Source of the DNA: CAZHOV01 sp964534315
Lineage (GTDB): Bacteria > Bacteroidota > Bacteroidia > Chitinophagales > Saprospiraceae
Direction: 5' to 3'
Assembly (NCBI GenBank): GCA_964534315.1
Contig: CAZHOV010000043.1
Coordinates: 1-34,350 of the forward strand
Length of the DNA: 34,350 bases
A model generated the notes under the pieces. That model was given only the letters and a program-made list of their open reading frames with translations, was not told the origin of the DNA and made no database searches. Positions 34,277 to 34,350 of the stretch are shown here, piece by piece (within the stretch, counting starts at the first letter, position 1; each line of letters opens with the position of its first letter). A program made the position numbers and the translations under genes.

Positions 34277-34350
34277 CCCCTGACCCACTGTACCGTTGAA
34301 CCGCCGAACCGTTGAACCACTGTACCGCCGAACCGTTGAACCGTTGAACC
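34277..34350 (+). repeat. 8-bp tandem array running off the right edge
   Basis: From 34285 eight units of eight bases are in constant phase: CCACTGTA, CCGTTGAA, CCGCCGAA, CCGTTGAA, CCACTGTA, CCGCCGAA, CCGTTGAA, CCGTTGAA, then CC at the edge. A weaker unit (CCCCTGAC) precedes at 34277. It is GC-richer than its surroundings and has a period of 8, unlike the three 7-bp arrays. Confidence 0.85.

Overview
The window looks like a chromosomal segment from a marine or freshwater, gliding-type member of the Bacteroidota, probably near the Saprospiria (Lewinella/Haliscomenobacter-like). The phylum call rests on a full-length SprA (the type IX secretion translocon protein), a large exported protein with a type A T9SS C-terminal sorting domain, several lipoproteins, weak or absent Shine-Dalgarno sites, and promoter boxes of the Bacteroidota form TTG-N19/20-TAnnTTTG. 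The genus-level guess is inference only. No phage, plasmid, transposase, CRISPR array, tRNA or rRNA gene was found.

Layout. Positions 1-401 are non-coding and carry a leftward promoter for a gene off the left edge. Positions 402-3643 are a minus-strand carotenoid operon in the order crtI, crtB, fused CrtYc/CrtYd-type lycopene cyclase, which would convert geranylgeranyl diphosphate to lycopene and then to a cyclised carotene. Positions 3875-5247 are a minus-strand ECF sigma factor followed 2 bases later by a one-pass membrane protein of anti-sigma type with a TPR-like tail. Positions 5445-7571 are rpsA, ribosomal protein S1 with six S1 domains and a long acidic N-terminal extension. Divergent from it is a FadD-like acyl-CoA ligase (7856-9538), which converges on a mitochondrial-type aconitase (9602-11884) across a shared terminator.

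Positions 12124-20489 hold ruvA and the 2439-residue sprA on the plus strand. They are followed by a convergent secreted PDZ protein (20563-21294), with a 23-bp perfect inverted repeat between the two stops. Next is a two-component pair, a membrane histidine kinase with a cysteine cluster in its sensor domain (21554-23128) and an OmpR-type regulator (23338-24057). Two minus-strand exported proteins follow, a tandem NTF2-like protein and a lipoprotein (24118-25706). After a 483-base hairpin-rich gap comes a 1295-residue beta-propeller protein with a T9SS tail (26190-30077), then a lipoprotein (30471-31001). A GCS2-type carboxylate-amine ligase fused to tandem CBS domains (31258-33204), another small lipoprotein, and a possible 49-codon secreted peptide finish the window.

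Functional links. SprA would export the propeller protein 6 kb away. Core metabolism (aconitase, acyl-CoA ligase), translation (S1) and recombination (RuvA) are ordinary housekeeping.

The most unusual feature is not a gene. Three degenerate arrays with an exact 7-bp period (12061-12123, 24057-24133, 33196-33293) and one with an 8-bp period (34277 to the right edge) sit between genes. Three of them abut or overlap start or stop codons. They share unit families in both orientations and look like a dispersed, evolving intergenic repeat system.
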